From: Stromatinia cepivora
Lineage: Eukaryota; Ascomycota; Leotiomycetes; Helotiales; Sclerotiniaceae
DNA: 64,000 nucleotides
Direction of reading: 5' to 3'
Assembly: GCA_014898415.1 (NCBI GenBank)
Contig: RCTD01000022.1
Span: 124,001 to 188,000 of the forward strand
In this document: piece after piece, positions 37,143 to 49,514 of the stretch
How positions within the stretch are numbered: position 1 is the stretch's first letter
How the letters are laid out: every line of letters begins with the position of its first letter
The notes under the pieces: model-generated
The model's database searches: none
Told to the model about the DNA's origin: nothing
The model's input: only the letters and a program-made list of their open reading frames with translations
Translations under genes and position numbers: made by a program

Positions 37143-37914
37143 CGGTCTGAAGACTTCGAGACATTTAAAGGTAGTATCTTTCTCTATTTTACGGAGAATT
37201 GAATAAATTTTGGAGTATTGTCAAAGCTTCCAATGGACTAGTCTTCCTGGTAATTTCCTTAATGGATCGCTCTTGTATCCTTCAGTACTATTTTTATGAA
37301 CACCATGGGAGATGGTCGCCGCGTGTGCGTCAACCCAGAAGTAGGAGGGCGGTGGAACTATCGTGATTAGATTTTGCTAGTAATTTGAACATGCAATCAG
37401 GGAGGATGGAAATTACAGGATATATACTGTGCCAATGACCAGCATCAAAGGTGTCTTAGTCTGAGGCAATACTTCAAAGGAATATTGAGTTGTTTATAGG
37501 CGTTGACTCCCAGCATTGTTGAAGCGAAAGAAGCACTTTGTTTTATAACTCATAATGTACTCACGACCCCCAACAAATCTTGGGTTAAAACATTCCTACT
37601 GAACGGCACTAGCATATGTGGTCTTTCATGGATTATAAGATCAAACTATCAAGAGTTTCATTGAGCACCAATGCCAGAGACAAATGCTCTGGCATGTTCT
37701 ATGACCTTGATAAAGGGCCATGAAAGTAATTGCTTTTTTTCTTCTCATCAAGAACCTTCTACAAATTTCGTGTAGCTCCCACTAATATTTCATTCAGCAA
37801 AATCATGCTAAAAGTTAGGATTTTGCACGATGTTTCTCCCACATCGACATTCCACCATCCCACCATCCGAAACACCCCCCCGTATCAACCCATCCCCAAA
37901 CTTCAAAGTGCACA
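37143..37914. other. intergenic, nothing recognised
   Basis: Probably includes lost upstream parts of the 36554-37142 remnant and the promoter of the BTB gene. Confidence 0.4.
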
Positions 37915-38547
37915 ATGTCCTCAATCACTCCCAACATCGATGCAAAAGACCAAATAACTCTCCAAGTAGGCACCCAACGCTTCATCACCACAGCCGGAAC
38001 ACTGACTTCAAAATCCGACTTCTTCAAAAGATTCCTATCCCCTACGTGGGCCAAACCCGAAAAAGATGGTTCATACTTGCTCGACGCCGATCCTGTTCTC
38101 TTCGGCCACATCTTGCAGTACTTGAGACGAAATACATTTCCCGTCTTTTACGACGAGGTCAAGGGTCATGATAGGGCGATGTACGTTGCGCTTCGGCAGG
38201 AGGCAGATTACTTCGCTTTGAAATCGTTGACGGAATGGCTGAAAGAGAAGAAGTATCTCCAGGTAGTTCAAACACAGTACACCGTTCATGAAATTGGGAG
38301 TGGAGCATCTGGAAGATTTCGAGCTGATGCAAAATATGAATTTTATCCGAAGTGGTCAATGGAGAAAGTTTATATATGCCCGGGTGGAAAACATCGCCAC
38401 AATGGTTATCCCCATTTATGCGACTGGGAATGCAAGACTGTCAGAGACAAGACCGGCCAACAATGGGGAGAGAAGCATGTTTTTGGGGGAATCATTCTGG
38501 CATATGAAACAACTTTCAATGACGATTTATGCGTAGATAGGTCCTAA
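37915..38547 (+). CDS. BTB/POZ domain protein (T1/KCTD-like)
   Basis: Single-exon gene of 210 residues. Residues 12-110 form a BTB/POZ fold of the potassium-channel-tetramerisation type: I-T-L-Q-V-G-T-Q-R-F-I-T-T-A-G-T-L, then F-F-K-R-F-L-S, then D-A-D-P-V-L-F-G-H-I-L-Q-Y-L-R-R, then A-L-R-Q-E-A-D-Y-F. Such domains mediate oligomerisation and in some relatives serve as Cullin-3 adaptors. The C-terminal half (E-F-Y-P-K-W-S, Y-I-C-P-G-G-K-H, H-L-C-D-W-E-C) is Cys/His-rich but matches no domain I can name. No signal peptide, so cytosolic or nuclear. The start at ATG 37915 (ACAATGT) precedes the domain directly. Confidence 0.85.
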   Translation: MSSITPNIDAKDQITLQVGTQRFITTAGTLTSKSDFFKRFLSPTWAKPEKDGSYLLDADPVLFGHILQYLRRNTFPVFYDEVKGHDRAMYVALRQEADYFALKSLTEWLKEKKYLQVVQTQYTVHEIGSGASGRFRADAKYEFYPKWSMEKVYICPGGKHRHNGYPHLCDWECKTVRDKTGQQWGEKHVFGGIILAYETTFNDDLCVDRS

Positions 38548-39773
38548 ATGGTTGTTCAATGTCTGTTGAGGGAAAATGGAAGATTAGAGACTGTTTGCGG
38601 TATGGCATGTTGCTTCTTCTCAAATGTGGCTTTGGGCTGATAGACCTCTCCAGCGGGGCAAACGGCCGTCCTAGTTGCAAATATTAAGTTCATTCCATAA
38701 AGTCAATGAATTAATTGTGAATTATCCCGTAAAAGGATATCTAGTTCGACCTAGAATATTCACTCTCTCTATTGTGAATTTCACCTCAGGCTATCAAACT
38801 CTACCTACTCGGCAGGTTCTAGGCAAGTTCTAATTATTCACCAACAAAACTTTACTTTTCCCATATACTTACTATACTTAGTCCAAAGCAAAATCATCAC
38901 ACAGATAGTTTTCCCAGCTTCACTACAATACTTAGCTATTGCCTGCCCCTCGCTAAATGATCCAGACTAATGAATTTGCGCAACTAGCGACTGAAAATAA
39001 CGACTGTATAGTTTTGAGATATGCAACAAAATCTGCAAAATGCCTAATGGGTTATCGTCTGATGGTTTTGTTTGGATTTTTTTGACAACCCACACCTGAA
39101 GAGAGACTGGGATGTTTGTCTCCCTTCTGATTTACTATACGAGTATTGGATTCTGATTCTGATACGTAGGATAATCTGCATTGACTGATGTCCGCACCGG
39201 TGGGTTTACTTTCTCACTATGGTTTTCTATCCCACGCGCTTCCAAGTTCCGAATCCCTCGAAATTTGTCCGTTAGCTGTCACATAGTCCTAGCCCAGCCA
39301 CCACGTTAATGCCTTCGCGGAAGACATCATTTGAGACTCTCCCCTCCAAATGCAAATCGCCGCTTGAAAGAGCATCTCGTCAAATTACCAACAGTAATTA
39401 CAGTACCGATACCAACTTCTCTCATCGTATTTTCGCAAATATTCACCACTTCAAGAAATAAGTTTTATAGAGCAAGGCTCGGATTGAATTGTTACATAAA
39501 ATAATTGAATCAATACAAGCCAGCCAGCCAGGTATGGAATATTCATTGGACATAAGCCGAGAGCCGAGTCCAGCATGAATATACTATCATAGAAATACCT
39601 CTCGTGTCTCATCGCTAGTAAATACATCGATACCCGACAACTACCTTAGCATCAAATAAAAAATACAATCAAGCCATTACCATCATAAAAATATCGTACA
39701 ACACGTCCACGAGAACATTTCGCCAAAATCTCAAGAGAGCTCCCATTCTTATCCATCTAAACGGCGTCCACTC
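38548..39773. other. convergent intergenic, nothing recognised
   Basis: 1.2 kb between the BTB gene and the glucoamylase 3' end. Likely 3' untranslated regions; no other feature seen. Confidence 0.5.
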
Positions 39774-41544
39774 TCAAAACCGGAGAAATCCCAAAGGCAT
39801 AAGCCTATTCCCAGCACTCTTCGATTTCGCCGCACTGGCCGCACTGCCCGTCGCTGTACCCGTCCCTGTCCCCGATCCTGCACCTGAAGCCGAGCTACTA
39901 TTTGCCCCGAAAGTTCCCTCTTCATTCTTAGGGAATGCCTTGACAGCAGGAGTAGAATAAGTTCCCTTCACACCACCACCCGAGCACTTATCTGGTACTC
40001 CTTTTGCAATCGCACTTGCAGCTCCCCAACTAGGGCCAGGTTTTCCCTCTCTGGCACGTTGCATGGTGAGGAATGATGCATAAGACCATGTGAGATCTCC
40101 TGCACTCACAGCTGTACCATTCTCGCGGGAAAATTGTTCGGCGAGGGCTCCATCTTGTGGGGTGTATTTCTCGGCAACTGCTACGAAGCCATCTGCGTAA
40201 TCTTGCATGGCTTTGACTATGTTTGTAAATTGAGTCGAGCCGCTTGCAAACGTTCCTTTTTCTATTCCTGGGACCAGGTCTGCGAAGAAAGGCTGGCTGA
40301 TGTCGGTTACGGTGATGTTTTTGGTACTGTTGTACGTCCATAATGCATCATAAAGTTGTTCTGCTGCTGCATACGTGCACATATACCAAGGGTTTCCTCC
40401 TTGATAAAAATCTTCTGGATAACGACCAATAGCCACTGCTTGACCTGCTGAAGCTTGTGAATTGACGGTATAGATAGGACGGAAGGAATCGACTAGTACT
40501 TTGTGATTTGCAAGTGCGCGATCGGAACAGGGCTGGAAAGTTGTGGAGTCGCATCCAACAGCTGGGTCTGGATCATAGGTATGAATCGAAGTCAAGATTG
40601 AGTTACAGTCCAATCCGGAACGATCATAGGTTGTTGATTGTACCTGGATGTTCGAATTGATACTGGTGCCATTCCAATAATTCTGTAACATGCAAAGAAC
40701 CTCAGGGGCTTGCGCCTCGCAGTCTACACATGATTCTCCGAGGGCAGTGGCGAATTTTGTTCCTTCCACCAATGCTCGGTGCTGAACCGCGGTAGTGAAA
40801 AACGATGATCCATTAATCTCTTCCCATAGGTCGAAGCCGGATAAATTCCAGTACTGGGTGACATAGGCCAAGTCATTCCGAACTATAGGCCAGATAATAT
40901 CCTTGACAGTATCCTTCTGTCCCAAAGCAAGGCGATCGTTTCCAAAGGATATCAATGCTGTCGCACGAAGAGCCGGTCCATCACGTTGAGGACGTCCCCA
41001 ATCACCTAAAAAGGCCGTCTCATTTGTGTAATATTTTGGTTCTGCCAAACCTGCGCCAGACTCAAGATTTCCTGAAGGATTTTCGACTGTTTGAAGCTTT
41101 GCTTGAGAAGTTACATAATCCTCAATGAGAGTTTGGAAGCTCGAATTGGCAGTATCAATTAGATATTTGAAAGTTAAAGCCGAATCACGAGTCCACGTGT
41201 AGAAGTCTAATTGATATTAGTTTCGCCTGCTAAAATAATGTACAAGTATTGACTCACAATTTGGATCAACTGTACTTGGACTGGCAACAACAATTCCGGC
41301 GCTGGCACCAGGAGCCTTAGAGCCATTGGGGCCAATATTATTCAGGATGCCTTGAAGAGCGATTGGGCTTTCCGAGGTGAGATAGTTATCGATTGTTCCT
41401 GTAGCACGTGCAGATAATTTAGGTTGTGCAAGGCCTTTTGCCGAAAATAAAAGACCGGCGACAGCCCTATTGAGTTCATCAGCACAGTTCGTGGTATCTA
41501 GGATTAAATGATACGGCTTACGCAGTAGATTGTTTCCACAACAT
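39774..41544 (-). CDS. secreted glucoamylase, GH15
   Basis: Three minus-strand exons (41544-41522, 41466-41258, 41206-39774; introns 55 and 51 nt) give 554 residues. The enzyme releases glucose from the non-reducing ends of starch and glycogen outside the cell. The 23-nt first exon completes a signal peptide (M-L-W-K-Q-S-T, then A-A-V-A-G-L-L-F-S-A-K-G-L-A). GH15 motifs: F-Y-T-W-T-R-D, G-D-W-G-R-P-Q-R-D-G-P-A-L-R, D-L-W-E-E-I-N-G-S-S-F-F (general acid Glu), and the A-E-Q-F region (base Glu) followed by D-L-T-W-S-Y-A. The catalytic domain is complete. A Ser/Gly/Thr-rich tail of about 40 residues replaces the CBM20 starch-binding domain found in many fungal glucoamylases. A CGG-N8-CGG site lies 383 bp upstream. 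Confidence 0.93.
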
Positions 41545-43404
41545 GGTTGTAGGTAGGTTGTTTGGTATCCAGGTACTATGAACAACTGTGGGTGTCGAAT
41601 GTTGAAGGATCAGAATTGATTAAGAACGCGCAACGATTCTACGTTAACGAATGAAATTTCGGTTTAAATCCGAAATTAAAAATGATGTATTATTAACCGT
41701 TTTAGCAGTATTATTAAGTTGAGGAGGAAAGGAGCAAACGATAGGAACGACAGTACCATGAAAGGAATAAATACTGTAAAATGATAAACTTTTTGGAAAA
41801 TCAATATCATGCTGTACCAATTATCCAAAATGACAAGAAAATAGGAGTTCTTCTGCATTCGGCGTGGTTTGTCGATCTCTCCACAAATTAGGGTTGGGTG
41901 CAGGGCAGGGGTATACTTGGGGTAGCCCGGGGGAAATCCGGCCGGCAAATTATTCTATTCAACCCAAAGTGCTCTGGCAGACTGGTAACCCCGGCTATCT
42001 GAGGTATCGATTATGTGATATTATCTATATGATTAGGAATTCTGGATAGGTAATGTATCCCCCAGATACATCAGGATTCTCATCATCCTTGAGAGGGAGT
42101 AAAGAGACTTCGTTGGAAACCATCTTCTTTGGCGCCACAGATCTGAAGAACCAACAGCAAGACGGTTATGTACCCTGGGTACCCGGGGTACCAATCGGAT
42201 TTGATGGGTAACTACCCCTAGAATATTTACAGGGCAAATAACCACTCTATACTTTTACGGGTCACAAATTATACCCCTGATGTTGTCCCCGATGTACCCC
42301 TGATGCAGCGCTAACCCCTTCATCACTACAACACGGCCTCGGAAATTACTGCGGAAAAAACATTGAAAACCCACCAACAAACAACATCTAAACCACGATA
42401 ACATCTCTCTCTCTTTTTCAATCCATCAATTCTCACAATCCCCAAAAACCTCTACAGAGTGAAAGAAAAATGTCCCTCACCCATACTCCGTAATGCAAGT
42501 AATACCACAAAACATTCCAGGGGCTAAGCGAACGCCAAGCCATTGGACGTTAGAACCCGAGTACTACGCTATAACCACATTTCCGACCGAAAACTCCAAC
42601 GGCTTCTGACACCACTTACCTCATGTGGATTGCAGCAGGAGTGTGACCGGTCAAAATCATAGTCTTTTCGTGAAGAATTGCTTACCATTTACGGAGCGCT
42701 TAGTATTGGTACTTGGCATTGATACGTGATGTTCTAAAGTCTGAAAGGATTCGAATGATACGAGTTCGATTTACTGGTTTTGAGAATTAATATCTTTGTG
42801 GTAAAGGCGCATTTGCATAGCATCAGCCTTTCGTGCTGCCAAGTAAATGATGACTGCCGGTCATGAACGAAGGATCGTTGATTCCCTATCTTAGCTTTTG
42901 TTATGCAGGTTGCCCGTGATTAAAAACTCCTTCCGCTATATCTCGTGTGTCGCACATCAATTTAATCACCATTGCATAAGTCACACATACGGAGTACTTT
43001 GTGGCACAAAAGTTAAACAGCACGCCTTTTTTTTATGTGGGTAGTATTCTTCTCCACGTTTTTCAAATTGTTATTACGAACTGAGATTGCAGGGGCACGC
43101 AGACATTTGATGAGAAACGCTTGTATACCGTATTCTCTTCCAAAATTCAGATAGATTAAACAAGGATACTTTATTTTAGGGCCAGTTAGAGTTCTTTTAA
43201 CTGAGGCTTTTTCGCATTGAAACCAAGCATTTGATCACATTTCATTCAACAAGAGAATCAAATACTCCGAGCCCTAACCCATATAAACTTTATTTTCTAA
43301 ATCCCTGTTTGGCCTACCTGAATTCAAGAAAATACGGTTTACAATCCTTGTTTTCACTGATCGTCTAATAAGTTCACCATGGAAATCCAGGAATATCTCT
43401 CTTC
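41545..43404. other. intergenic between glucoamylase promoter and P450 3' end
   Basis: 1.86 kb. The left part is the glucoamylase 5' region. A GGTACCC-G-GGGTACC inverted repeat lies near 42180-42194. No coding frame is supported. Confidence 0.5.
41927..41940 (-). promoter_or_regulatory. CGG-N8-CGG site, AmyR-type candidate
   Basis: On the minus strand the sequence reads CGG-ATTTCCCC-CGG, which fits the spacing of Zn2Cys6 amylolytic regulators of the AmyR type (CGG-N8-CGG/AGG). It lies 383 bp before the glucoamylase ATG on the correct gene. A single site with an appropriate target; binding is inference. Confidence 0.4.
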
Positions 43405-45149
43405 TCAAGCTTCATCCCAAATATCATCCCAATAAAACATAGCACCGACCAAAATACGTTTTGGGGATGGAGTCTCCTTGCTTGGGAGACACAGTCGTGG
43501 ATTGAAGGCTCGGAAAAACTGATGAATTGTTATTAGTGGCCCATATAAGTAACCAACGCATCAGGGGGGATCACTTACCATCAAAGGAGTCTTCATCAAT
43601 TCAATCATAGCAAGATCCTTACCCAGACAACTACGAGTACCATATCCGAAAGTAGCAAGGTATTTATCGAAAACCCTACCAGCTTCTCCATCATTTTCCA
43701 ACCATCTTTCTGGTCTGAATTCCTCCGCATCTTTTCCATAAACTGCCGGATCACGGTTCGCCATATAGGCTGTGCTGGTAACTTCAGTTCCGACTGGGAT
43801 GGTTTTTCCATGGATTACGAGAGGAGCATGGTCAGCTTGGGCGAGCCGAGGGAAAATATTAGGGGCCAAAGGACATAAACGCAGGGATTCTTTGACACAA
43901 GCAACGTAGTACGGACAGTTTTTGGAAACTTCTGATGCAGCTGGGACTGGAGTAGATAAAAGGCCGCGTTCGAAAGCAGCGTCAATTTCACCAATCATTT
44001 TGGCGTAGACAGTTGGGTTGGACAGAAGGTATGCCATCATTGCTCCCATGGTTGTTCCGGTAATATCGGCACCAGCTGTGAATAAGAGCATACACTCGGC
44101 TCGGATATGATCCTCGGTGAGTGGCTGACCATTGGCATCACGGGCCTCATAGAATCTGATTTGTTAGCCTTTGCAGAAACATTCAAGGAAGATTGCCATA
44201 CGATTGCAACAGATCAACTCTGCCGATGTCCTTTCCTTCAGCAAGTTCCTTCTGTCTAGCTTTCATAATTCTGTTTGTCCATCTGATCAAGAAACCCATT
44301 CCTCCCTTGTCCTTTTCGTTAGAGACAAGGGATCGTCCGAGCCAGGTCTTCTTGATAAACTCAACAAAAGGGTACATTCTTCCAACAATACCGAAATAGA
44401 AGAAGCCCTTGTGGAGTTCTTCGATTAAATCATCAACGTCAGTAGCAGTATCCACGAATCCAAAGGCCTCTCCAAATCCAACCAAGCTAATAACATCAAA
44501 TGCAGCAAAAGTTGCCCATCTTGACATGTCAAAAGCTTTGTTTTGCTGAGCAAACATTTCGTTTAGCTTTTTGATCCAAGCGATAATAATGTCATCAATG
44601 AGAGGTTCATTCTTGACCATCTTAGACATGGAGTATGGTCCAGCAATTAAGCGGCGGAAATGAGCGTGATAAGAATGTTGTTGCATGTTGAAGACTGACT
44701 CTCCAGGGCCAAGTGCAACAGTCACGTACCATTTTGTCTTAACAGCTTGACGATGATAAATTTGTGGAAGAGAGAGGGCTGAGGGGATCAATAGCTCAGT
44801 TGGGGAGATTCGAAGGATGTTTGCTTTTATTTGTTAGCATTGGAAGGGCCTCGATCAGAAATTCACTGTACATACTATTCTTTTTTTTGAGCAAGCGGTC
44901 ATAAGTCTCTAATTCAATACCTCTGATGTTCTGATATGTGTGCCAGAGTCTAGTTACTGATCCCCAAAAGGGGCCATCAAAGTCCTTAAGAGGATGGAAA
45001 AACCGATAATAGATAATTTAGTATATAAATGGTACAAGAAGTGCAATGGCAAGACCGCCGGCCAAGTTTAGGCCGGTCAAGTAGGGGCCAAATCTAGAGG
45101 CCGGCGAGTCAATCGCAACCGCTTTTAGAGTTCCGTTGAGAGCCTCCAT
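43405..45149 (-). pseudogene. cytochrome P450 with an in-frame stop at codon 44
   Basis: Four minus-strand exons (45149-44876, 44823-44202, 44155-43579, 43518-43405; introns 52, 46 and 60 nt) total 1,587 nt, exactly 529 codons. All P450 hallmarks are present: an N-terminal membrane anchor, Y-Y-R-F-F-H-P-L and G-P-F, I-helix A-G-A-D-I-T-G-T-T, K-E-S-L-R (ExxR), F-R-P-E-R-W, and heme loop F-G-Y-G-T-R-S-C-L-G with the Cys ligand. The frame is broken only by TAA at 45020-45018, between the anchor and the F-F-H-P-L motif. No GT-AG intron removes it without losing that motif, and no good downstream ATG exists. It is therefore a recent nonsense allele or a sequence error. Substrate unknown; likely an ER-bound monooxygenase. 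It is divergent from the decayed dioxygenase-like gene. Confidence 0.85.
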
Positions 45150-47478
45150 TTTGTTTTCTACTGGAGACACAATAACAAAATGAGTGAATAGAACAGTTGG
45201 GAAAGACACAACTGAATGGGGATATAGAATCTGAGTCTCACAAAGACCTGAATATAGATATATATGCTTCCAAGACTGGACCTTCATCAAAGTGAACTCG
45301 GCTCTTTTCCTCACCTTGTTGACAATGCACTTAACTCTCTCTCCCCTACGTACAAACCCCATGCTAGCCGAAGCAAGGTCTCCGGTCACGCCAAGGCCAC
45401 TAATATCTGACATCTCACCAAAGCCCCCATAATCACTGAACAAATAAACAATTATGTAAAAACATCAAAGAATATAGCAAATCTAACCAAAAAGTGGTTT
45501 GCGGAACTGCATCGCACTCAAGTTATGCAATCTGAGTCTGCGGCGGAGAGTTCTTGGAATCATCAGTGAATAATCTGGTATCAAACCTTGCGATCCCATG
45601 ACTACGACTCCTATTGGAAACCGCGGTGAGATTTCGTAAGGTGAGTCTCCGGATTAATGATTCATCGAGTTCTGTGACCGACCTTTGAGTCAAACGGCGA
45701 AAGTTCACAAGGAAGGATTTTGCAAGGATAAATGGCAGTAATCGTATATGAAACTTCCTGAAGTGCAGCAAATGCGGAATTGTCACATTTCGTGGAGAAG
45801 AGCCTTGCATTATCTGTTCCCTTTTCTTTGATAGGTTGTGGGACTCTTCTGGCATCTAGGGTTGTAAGAGGCCGAGTTTGAAAATAATGTTGTACTATAA
45901 ATCTATGAAACGTTGCTGGACCCTATTTTTGAACTTTCAAAAGGGTAACTAACTCTAAATGCCCTTTCTCTGCATTTGCGCCGAAGAATGAAATCCATAC
46001 TTGCACCAATTGAATGGTGCTCAGGCACACATCTTGGTCAATCCAAGACTGCAGAAAACATGCACATGCGTCATTGAATAGCAATGATCCTCTCCGAATG
46101 TCACAATATAGTATGTAATGGTGAAATAAAATGTCGGGGATGCAATTAATTGGCTCGCTCACAATGATTAGCGTTGTCATGAACATTCTCATCGTAATTC
46201 AATCTGACACTTCGCGACGTTAACGATGTCCGCTGCAATAGAGTTTCACATTGAGCCAGCACTGCCGGAAACGCAATCAAAGCGCGAATTTTGCTTGGAA
46301 ATCGTCCGTATGTCCATTCTTTCGATTCATCATCCTCATGTAGTGAGCCTCAAGATCTGATACGCAAGAGATCAAACTCCGTGACTGGGAGTAGTTGATC
46401 TCGGATCTCGTAGTCCTGACGATGCAACGAACTCCGAGATATTGTCGCCATATCCAGGGAATCTACCTTGCGCAAATAGCAACAATCCGGATCATGCTTC
46501 ACGTCAAACTGTCTGCTTTGCCAATGCATTTTGTCAAGTGTCTGGTCGCTTAATATTGAGTTCGACTTGTAAATGTTCTATGTCCTCGTGTAAGAATCAA
46601 CCATGGCTTGCCAAAAGTGTGAGTAGTTGGAAATTTTCCGCAGTACTCATTGTCCTGCTCCATTAGTTGACCTGCATTTAATATTTCTACCACCAAAATA
46701 TTATGCTCTATGCACTTCTTAGCGCATAAGAATGAGACACTATCACTAAGCATCCAGCATGATTTAGCCCGGTATAGACCGAGAAATGATGCCGTATCAT
46801 AATAAGTCCATACCGGACTATTCCATCGGAAATATATTTCGTAGCTGTGCTATCCTTGATAGGCTCGCTTCTCCTTGTAAGGCTATAGACCCTGAAGGTA
46901 TCTGTCGCCCAATTTGGAAATCTAAAAGCGAACAAAAAGTGGACACGCGAAATTCCGCACCGCAGTTATGGAAGCCACTATCTGTCATACATATTTGGAA
47001 TTTCAGGGAAATTAAATTATGGAGATGGTTGAAGCGAATGAGCCAGCCGTTTTAGGTCATATCGGGGTGGGAACGTTCTGATGCTGCATTTCCAAACTTG
47101 GAACATCGTAACACTCGACAAAGGAGATATCAGAAGAATGAACATTCTTCGTAGGAATAGAATTGTAATGTGATGAAATCTGTATCATGACTCCTGCTAG
47201 CCAAAGAATTAGAAGTCAATGGTAACTCGATGATGGCAAATGAGGAGTATAGCCTTTTGATACTGATGATGAGAAGCTGTTGAGAAATCCTTAAATATCC
47301 CCTTACTTTCCTTCAAAATAAATTCATTCGATCATCAAACAATCATCCTTTTAATCATCCTTCCGATCATTGGTATCTCATAAATTATTAGAAATTCAAT
47401 CATTGATATCTTTTTGAACACAAAGACTTTCTCTTCCAACAATATTTTCGTCCCATTCATCCTTCCAATCTTGTCAAA
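45150..47478. other. divergent interval with possible minus-strand gene relic
   Basis: 2.3 kb between the P450 and the dioxygenase-like gene. On the minus strand, protein-like stretches (46192-45923, 46753-46550, 46935-46708) are separated by stops and frame changes and could be the remains of one gene, perhaps a pathway regulator, but no domain is recognised. The 45855-45523 minus frame is similarly anonymous. Promoters for both flanking genes must lie here. Confidence 0.35.
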
Positions 47479-48960
47479 ATGTCGAACCTCGATTTGATCA
47501 TAGCGAATACTCAATTATCTGTCTTATATCTGTTCCCTGTTGCCGTCTTTGGCCTCTTCCTCAATCTTTACCGCAAAGCCATCCTTGGAAGATCAAACCG
47601 AATAAAAGCTCAATCTGGAGACGCATATGCGGCCTTTAAAGAAACCATTACATACAAGCCTCATGCCGCCCAGAGTTCTCTTCGAGACTTGATCGAAATT
47701 GATGGAGCTGGAACATGGCCTCCTACAACAGTGTATGGTGATGCTTGGCCAGAAGCCCTTCGACCATTCCACGACATCTATCAAGCCATGGCGCCTGCCC
47801 TTTCCACCGCAGAACTTAGCGGTGACGATTTAAAGAACTTTCAACGATGCTTGGACTTCCGCGGGCTGATGAGAACACTTTACAATGATCAAGTCAATAT
47901 GGACGAGGTAAAGGCTCTGTTAGACGCAGCAGAAAACGACGAGAATGTCCTATCCCGTGCAGCTTGGAATGGTTTCTTCGCTTGTATTGCGTTGTCTAGA
48001 CACTCATTCCGGTAAGCACCCCCCATTCTTGATCGCACGGCAATGAATTTTCCGCTAACATAACAAAGGTGGGGAACAATTCCTATAGTTAAGCTTGCCC
48101 AAGAAGAAAAGGTCATCGACTCCCCTGCCTGTCTCGACCTCGCCTGGCCATACCTCAAGAGACGATATGGAGTTACATCTCAAGGAGGCAATGTCGCAAG
48201 TAACTATCTCTGTAACTTTGACGATAAGGATCAAATTGTCTACCCTATCAATCCCACCATGGATGAGCTCATCCAATCTGCCGAATACCACTTCGGTCAT
48301 GTAACTCCCTCACATCGAAAGAGAAGCTCTCCCAATCTATCATATGGTAACTAAAGCCATCCAACAATATTCTAATGGCGATCGCTTTGGCACCCTGCAA
48401 TCGCTCAAAGGAATCAACAAGGATCTGCGCATACCCTTGAAGACTTACTACGAAACCATGCACGAATCCAAGACTCACGAAAAGTCTAGATGCACTACGC
48501 ACAAGGATTCCAAGGTTGGGCTGCTGGTGATATCGACCCCATCACCGGAGAATATACTGAATATGACGGTCTTTCCGGTAATCAATTGTTATTACCGCAA
48601 ATTATGGATGCTTTCTTGGGACTTGACAGGTACTTGAATGAGGAGAACACACAATGCTACATGCCAAACTTACAACGCAAATTCCGCGAAACAATTGCTG
48701 AGCATAGCTTCCGCAATAAGGCCAAGAAAAACGGAAACGATGATATCGAGAATGAAATGAACAACATTGTCAAACAAATGAGAGTTTTCAGAACAGCACA
48801 CAGAGTCAGAGTTAAGCCATACTTGAGTGTACCAGCCCCAGAGCGCATGATCATGACAGCTGGAAAGTCTGTGCTAGAAAAGGATGATGTTCATGATTAC
48901 GAGTTTGTTATCGCATTTTTGGATAAGATGCTGAAGGATAGACTGATGGCGACGAAATAG
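47479..48960 (+). pseudogene. dioxygenase-like gene (PrnB/DUF1864, IDO-related, tentative) with frame breaks
   Basis: ATG 47479 (AAAATGTCG) opens exon 1 to 48011. A 57-nt intron (GTAAGC...ACAAAG) leads to exon 2 at 48069. Conserved-looking text: an N-terminal hydrophobic segment, R-G-L-M-R-T-L-Y-N-D-Q-V-N-M-D, W-N-G-F-F-A-C-I-A, D-L-A-W-P-Y-L-K-R-R-Y-G-V, then Q-G-F-Q-G-W-A-A-G-D and V-K-P-Y-L-S-V-P-A-P. Near 48300 the reading moves to another frame (H-I-E-R-E-A-L-P), and near 48485 it returns, where TAG at 48487 may replace a Trp codon. The overall pattern recalls heme dioxygenase-fold proteins of the PrnB/DUF1864 group, but that call is from memory of the family's look. Total length would be about 470 residues. 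Confidence 0.55.
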
Positions 48961-49364
48961 ATTAGAGTGTGGTATAATTCTCACGCTCCTGCAAGTATAT
49001 CAAGACCCAGAGTTGGCCGGGTTGCTTGAGCTCTGATGATACCTGATCACCTCAATACATTCATTTGTTTCCAAGGTTGAGGAGTAGTTTGGCGCTCATT
49101 TGTTTTTTGCTCTTCTGGATACATATTAGGTTAAAAATATAGATAAAATTATTGAGATAATGATTCAAACGAACCTCCAAGAACAGCGCAATGGTGGCTC
49201 AATATAGTAATCCTTAATGATGTTGTTTTCCAAGTTGACATTGTAACCATATTCATGTAAAAGATACAAGATGAGGTTCATTATCCCGTTGTTCTTGTGG
49301 GGTATGTGTACACCCATATGCATAACTAGCTTCCTTTTTACCTTATGAATTTTTCACCGAAATC
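48961..49364. other. 3' region before the right transposon block
   Basis: 400 bp of moderate-GC DNA ending exactly at the AAATC target duplication of the next LTR element. No gene. Confidence 0.5.
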
Positions 49365-49514
49365 TGTCACGAGATACACGTGATCGCGTATGATCGGATT
49401 AGTACGGTACTAAGCTCCGAGCCGATCATATATATAACTTCGTAGTACACTTTCTTTAACTCTATAACTTTTAATTCTAAGGTTGATCTCTAAACGTTTA
49501 TTAGGTTCATCATA
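49365..49514 (+). repeat. 5' LTR of short element copy B
   Basis: 150 bp, begins TGTCACGAGATACACGTG and ends TTCATCATA. Confidence 0.9.

Noticed and set aside
44990..45050. An intron removing the P450 stop codon
   Set aside because: The GT...AG pair I found around it would also delete the conserved Y-Y-R-F-F-H-P-L stretch.
45018..45443. Longer minus-strand start for the P450
   Set aside because: Residues before the 45149 ATG are unlike a P450 N-terminus; the anchor begins directly after 45149.
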